Shown in pieces: positions 6,938 through 8,895 of a stretch of DNA of 8,895 nucleotides. This stretch comes from DATLCI01 sp035526435 (GTDB lineage Bacteria; Acidobacteriota; Terriglobia; Terriglobales; Acidobacteriaceae). The position numbers and the translations under genes are program-made. Within the stretch, counting starts at the first letter, position 1. Every line of letters starts with the position of its first letter. The stretch lies in NCBI GenBank assembly GCA_035526435.1, contig DATLCI010000226.1:1-8895 (forward strand), in the 5' to 3' direction. The notes below the pieces were generated by a model. That model saw only the letters and a list, made by a program, of their open reading frames with translations, was not told where the DNA came from and made no database searches.

Positions 6938-6966
6938 TTGTAAAACCCCTGTGCCGGTGCTAACAT
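6938..6966 (+). promoter_or_regulatory. Candidate promoter of the YtxH/DUF948-like operon
   Basis: -35 TTGTAA (6938-6943, 4/6), 17-bp spacer, and -10 TAACAT (6961-6966, 4/6), preceded by an extended -10 TGC (6958-6960). Transcription would start near 6973, just before the strong ribosome site AGGAGG at 6983-6988. The two hexamers are only fair matches, but spacing and the TGn element support the call. No other clear signal was seen in the 100-bp gap. Confidence 0.5.
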
Positions 6967-6994
6967 CCCAATTCCGAAATCTAGGAGGATTTTT

Positions 6995-7291
6995 ATGTCA
7001 GACGATCGTAGCAATAATCTTGGATGGTTCCTGGCGGGCATGGGCATTGGCGCCGTAGTGGGCATTCTTTACGCCCCCAAATCCGGTCGCGAGACCCGCG
7101 AAGCTCTCATGACCAGCGCCGACGAAGGCCGGGAATATCTCATGACCCGTGGACGCGAAGCGCGCGAGCAGATCTCATCCATCGTCGATCGCAGCAAGGA
7201 CACCATCGGCCGCCAGAAGGAACAGATCAACTCCGCGATCGAAGCCGGACGCCAGGCCTATCGCGAAGCTACTACCGAAAAGAAGTCCTAG
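6995..7291 (+). CDS. YtxH-like small membrane protein
   Basis: Family of small general-stress or envelope-associated proteins with no defined biochemical activity. The 98 residues begin with a polar stretch, then one glycine-rich membrane helix (about 10-27, GWFLAGMGIGAVVGILYAP) running into the family hallmark LYAPKSGRETRE (25-36). The remainder (about 35-98) is a charged amphipathic helix rich in Arg, Glu, Lys and Gln, typical of YtxH. It has the best ribosome-binding site in the window, AGGAGG 6983-6988 with 6-nt spacing, suggesting high expression. It is the first gene of a two-gene unit, with 12 bp to the DUF948-like gene. In Bacillus subtilis ytxH sits beside the DUF948 gene ytxG in a stress operon; the same pairing here suggests, without proving, a shared role. 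Confidence 0.85.
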   Translation: MSDDRSNNLGWFLAGMGIGAVVGILYAPKSGRETREALMTSADEGREYLMTRGREAREQISSIVDRSKDTIGRQKEQINSAIEAGRQAYREATTEKKS

Positions 7292-7303
7292 TCCTACACC
7301 TGC

Positions 7304-7813
7304 ATGAGTGAGACCATCCTCAGCGTCTTCATGATCATCACCTGCCTGGCCATCATCATCCAGGCAGGGATCCTTGCCGCCCTCTTCTTCACCGTGAAGA
7401 AAACGACGGCGCGCATGGAGACTCTGGCCGATCAGGTGGCCACTCGCGCCATCCCGTTGATGGAGTCGGCCAAGACCATCCTCGAAGATTCGGCTCCGAA
7501 GCTGAAGGAGATTACCTCCAACCTGGTGGACGCGACTGGGACGCTTAAGAGCCAGGTCAATCGCATGGATAGCACCGTGAATGACCTCCTCGACCGTACC
7601 CGGCTTCAAGTCATCCGCGTCGACGAACTGGTTGCTCGCACCCTGGATCGCGTGGAAGAGACCACCGAGCTGGTGCAAGCCACAGTAGTTTCGCCCGTCA
7701 AGCAGATCTCCGGCATCATTCAAGGCCTGTCGGTAGGCATCGGCGCATTTCTCAGCCGCCGCCGCAGTCGCAGTGGTGAGATGGTGGTAGAAGACGAAGA
7801 ATTGTTTATCTGA
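7304..7813 (+). CDS. DUF948/YtxG-like membrane-anchored helical protein (169 aa)
   Basis: Function unknown. An N-terminal transmembrane helix (about 6-29, LSVFMIITCLAIIIQAGILAALFF) is followed by a long, almost entirely helical region (31-127) with regularly spaced hydrophobic residues (for example MESAKTILEDSAPKLKEI and LVDATGTLKSQVNRM), reminiscent of methyl-accepting or apolipoprotein-like helices and of DUF948. A second, weaker hydrophobic segment (about 130-150, ending GLSVGIGAFL) is followed by a basic patch (SRRRSRS) and an acidic C-terminus (EDEELF). The family label is by pattern and neighbour (YtxH 12 bp upstream), not by a search. ATG 7304 lacks a clear Shine-Dalgarno sequence, so translation may depend on coupling to ytxH. 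The gene ends just before a perfect terminator stem. Confidence 0.78.
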   Translation: MSETILSVFMIITCLAIIIQAGILAALFFTVKKTTARMETLADQVATRAIPLMESAKTILEDSAPKLKEITSNLVDATGTLKSQVNRMDSTVNDLLDRTRLQVIRVDELVARTLDRVEETTELVQATVVSPVKQISGIIQGLSVGIGAFLSRRRSRSGEMVVEDEELFI

Positions 7814-7836
7814 TCCTGCTATACAGCCAGATCGCG

Positions 7837-7864
7837 AAAGGCAGCCTAACGGCTGCCTTTTCCG
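7837..7864. terminator. Terminator overlapping the ppdK 3' end
   Basis: Perfect 10-bp stem AAAGGCAGCC (7837-7846) / GGCTGCCTTT (7851-7860) with loop TAAC. On the plus strand a TTTT run (7858-7861) ends the stem, terminating the ytxH/DUF948-like operon 23 bp after its stop codon. On the minus strand the same palindrome contains the last codons and the TAG of ppdK (7846-7848 lies at the loop) and is followed by only three T residues, so termination in that direction may be weaker. Confidence 0.8.
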
Positions 7865-8895
7865 TTCTTAGCCGCCTTGCGCCCGTTGCCATTCGGTGCC
7901 GGCGGTTTGTTCCCACTCTTCATTGCGCCCGCTTGCGCCGCTGCCAGTCGCGCCGTCAGCACGCGGAAGGGCGAGCACGAAACATAGTTCATGCCCAGGC
8001 TGTAGCAGAACTCCACAGAAGAAGGTTCGCCGCCATGTTCGCCGCAGATGCCGATCTTGAGGTCCGGGCGCGTCTTGCGTCCGAGTTCGCACCCGGTCTT
8101 CATCAGCTTGCCCACTCCGGCCTGATCCAGCACCGCGAACGGATCATGCTTCAAGATGCCCTGCTCCAGGTACGAAGGCAGGAACTTGTTGATGTCGTCG
8201 CGGGAGAAGCCAAAGCTCGTCTGCGTGAGGTCGTTCGTGCCAAAAGAGAAGAACTCCGCCTCCTGCGCGATTTCATCGGCGGTGACCGCCGCCCGCGGTA
8301 ACTCGAGCATCGTCCCGACCATGTACTTCACCCGCTTCTTCTTCTCGCGGAACACCTCTTCGGCCACGCTGCGGATGATCGCTGCTTGGTTCGCCATCTC
8401 CTTCGCCGTGCTGACCAGCGGCACCATTACCTCCGGCAGCACCTTGATGCCCTCCTGGCTGGCCATGACGGCCGCCTCAAAGATCGCCCGCGCCTGCATG
8501 CGGGAGATTTGCGGGTCGGTGATGCCCAGCCGGCAACCCCGATGTCCCAACATGGGATTGATCTCGTGCAGGTCATCCACGCGCGCCAGCACTCGATACA
8601 TCTCCTGCAGCTCCGCCGACTTAGGCGCAGTGACTTCACGTACCGCTACATCTGCCATCAGGTTCTCGCGGCGCGGCAGGAACTCGTGCAGCGGCGGGTC
8701 CAAAAGGCGGATGGTCACTGGGAAGCCGTCCATCGCGCGGAAGATCCCCAGGAAATCCGAGCGCTGCATCGGCAGCAGCTTGTCGAGCTCTTGTTTGCGG
8801 GTCTCCGGATCCTTGGCCATGATCATCGCCCGCATGTGGGCGATGCGGTCTTCGGCGAAGAACATGTGCTCGGTGCGGCACAACCCGATGCCCTC
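7846..8895 (-). CDS. ppdK: Pyruvate, phosphate dikinase, C-terminal part (truncated by window edge)
   Basis: PPDK interconverts pyruvate, ATP and phosphate with phosphoenolpyruvate, AMP and pyrophosphate. Only the last 349 residues are in the window: the C-terminal PEP/pyruvate-binding TIM barrel. The frame is open to the right edge and reads EGIGLCRTEHMFF, the family's canonical barrel start, so the TTG at 8883 is an internal leucine, not a start. Diagnostic motifs follow: RLLDPPLHEF, EINPMLGHRGCRLG, MVPLVSTAKE, GTMLELPRAA, FFSFGTNDLTQTSFGFSRDD and GICGEHGGEPSS, the last holding the catalytic cysteine (residue 284 of the visible part). SFGTNDLTQ with SRDD, and LDPPLHEF, favour PPDK over PEP synthase or PTS enzyme I. 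The N-terminal ATP-grasp and phosphohistidine domains are outside the window. After the conserved end near 320 there is an extra tail of about 24 residues rich in Lys, Gly, Asn and Pro. Confidence 0.97.
   Translation of the reverse strand, partial: EGIGLCRTEHMFFAEDRIAHMRAMIMAKDPETRKQELDKLLPMQRSDFLGIFRAMDGFPVTIRLLDPPLHEFLPRRENLMADVAVREVTAPKSAELQEMYRVLARVDDLHEINPMLGHRGCRLGITDPQISRMQARAIFEAAVMASQEGIKVLPEVMVPLVSTAKEMANQAAIIRSVAEEVFREKKKRVKYMVGTMLELPRAAVTADEIAQEAEFFSFGTNDLTQTSFGFSRDDINKFLPSYLEQGILKHDPFAVLDQAGVGKLMKTGCELGRKTRPDLKIGICGEHGGEPSSVEFCYSLGMNYVSCSPFRVLTARLAAAQAGAMKSGNKPPAPNGNGRKAAKNGKGSR

Overview
This window looks like an ordinary chromosomal segment of a free-living bacterium with fairly high GC. 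My best guess is an Acidobacteriota (Terriglobia/Koribacter-like) genome. That rests on the gene mix: a PolX carrying a PHP domain, a class D-type sortase, a YtxH plus DUF948-like pair, and many short single-pass membrane proteins. It is an inference, not a demonstrated assignment. I found no insertion sequences, integrases, tRNA/rRNA genes, CRISPR arrays or phage genes.

Layout, left to right: (1) the 3' part of a cold-shock protein gene with its own intrinsic terminator; (2) polX, a DNA polymerase/3'-5' exonuclease, followed 35 bp later by a membrane-anchored protein of unknown function, probably in one transcript; (3) a bidirectional terminator, then a convergent minus-strand gene for a membrane-anchored coiled-coil protein with a very good sigma-70-type promoter; (4) divergent from it, a class D-like sortase whose stop codon lies in a 17-bp tandem repeat; (5) a ThiO-type glycine oxidase that may be translated from a leaderless mRNA; (6) an M20-family dipeptidase; (7) a two-gene unit of YtxH and a DUF948-like protein; (8) a perfect 10-bp terminator stem that overlaps the last codons of a convergent, 5'-truncated pyruvate phosphate dikinase gene.

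The genes do not form one pathway. Housekeeping functions (DNA repair, RNA chaperone, thiamine precursor oxidation, peptide degradation, central carbon metabolism) are interspersed with envelope proteins. Five of the nine genes encode proteins with one N-terminal membrane segment (175-aa protein, 273-aa coiled-coil protein, sortase, YtxH, DUF948-like). I see no convincing new multi-gene system. The points most worth a second look are the orphan sortase and its divergent coiled-coil neighbour, the tandem repeat with possible leaderless start between sortase and thiO, and the terminator embedded in the ppdK 3' end.
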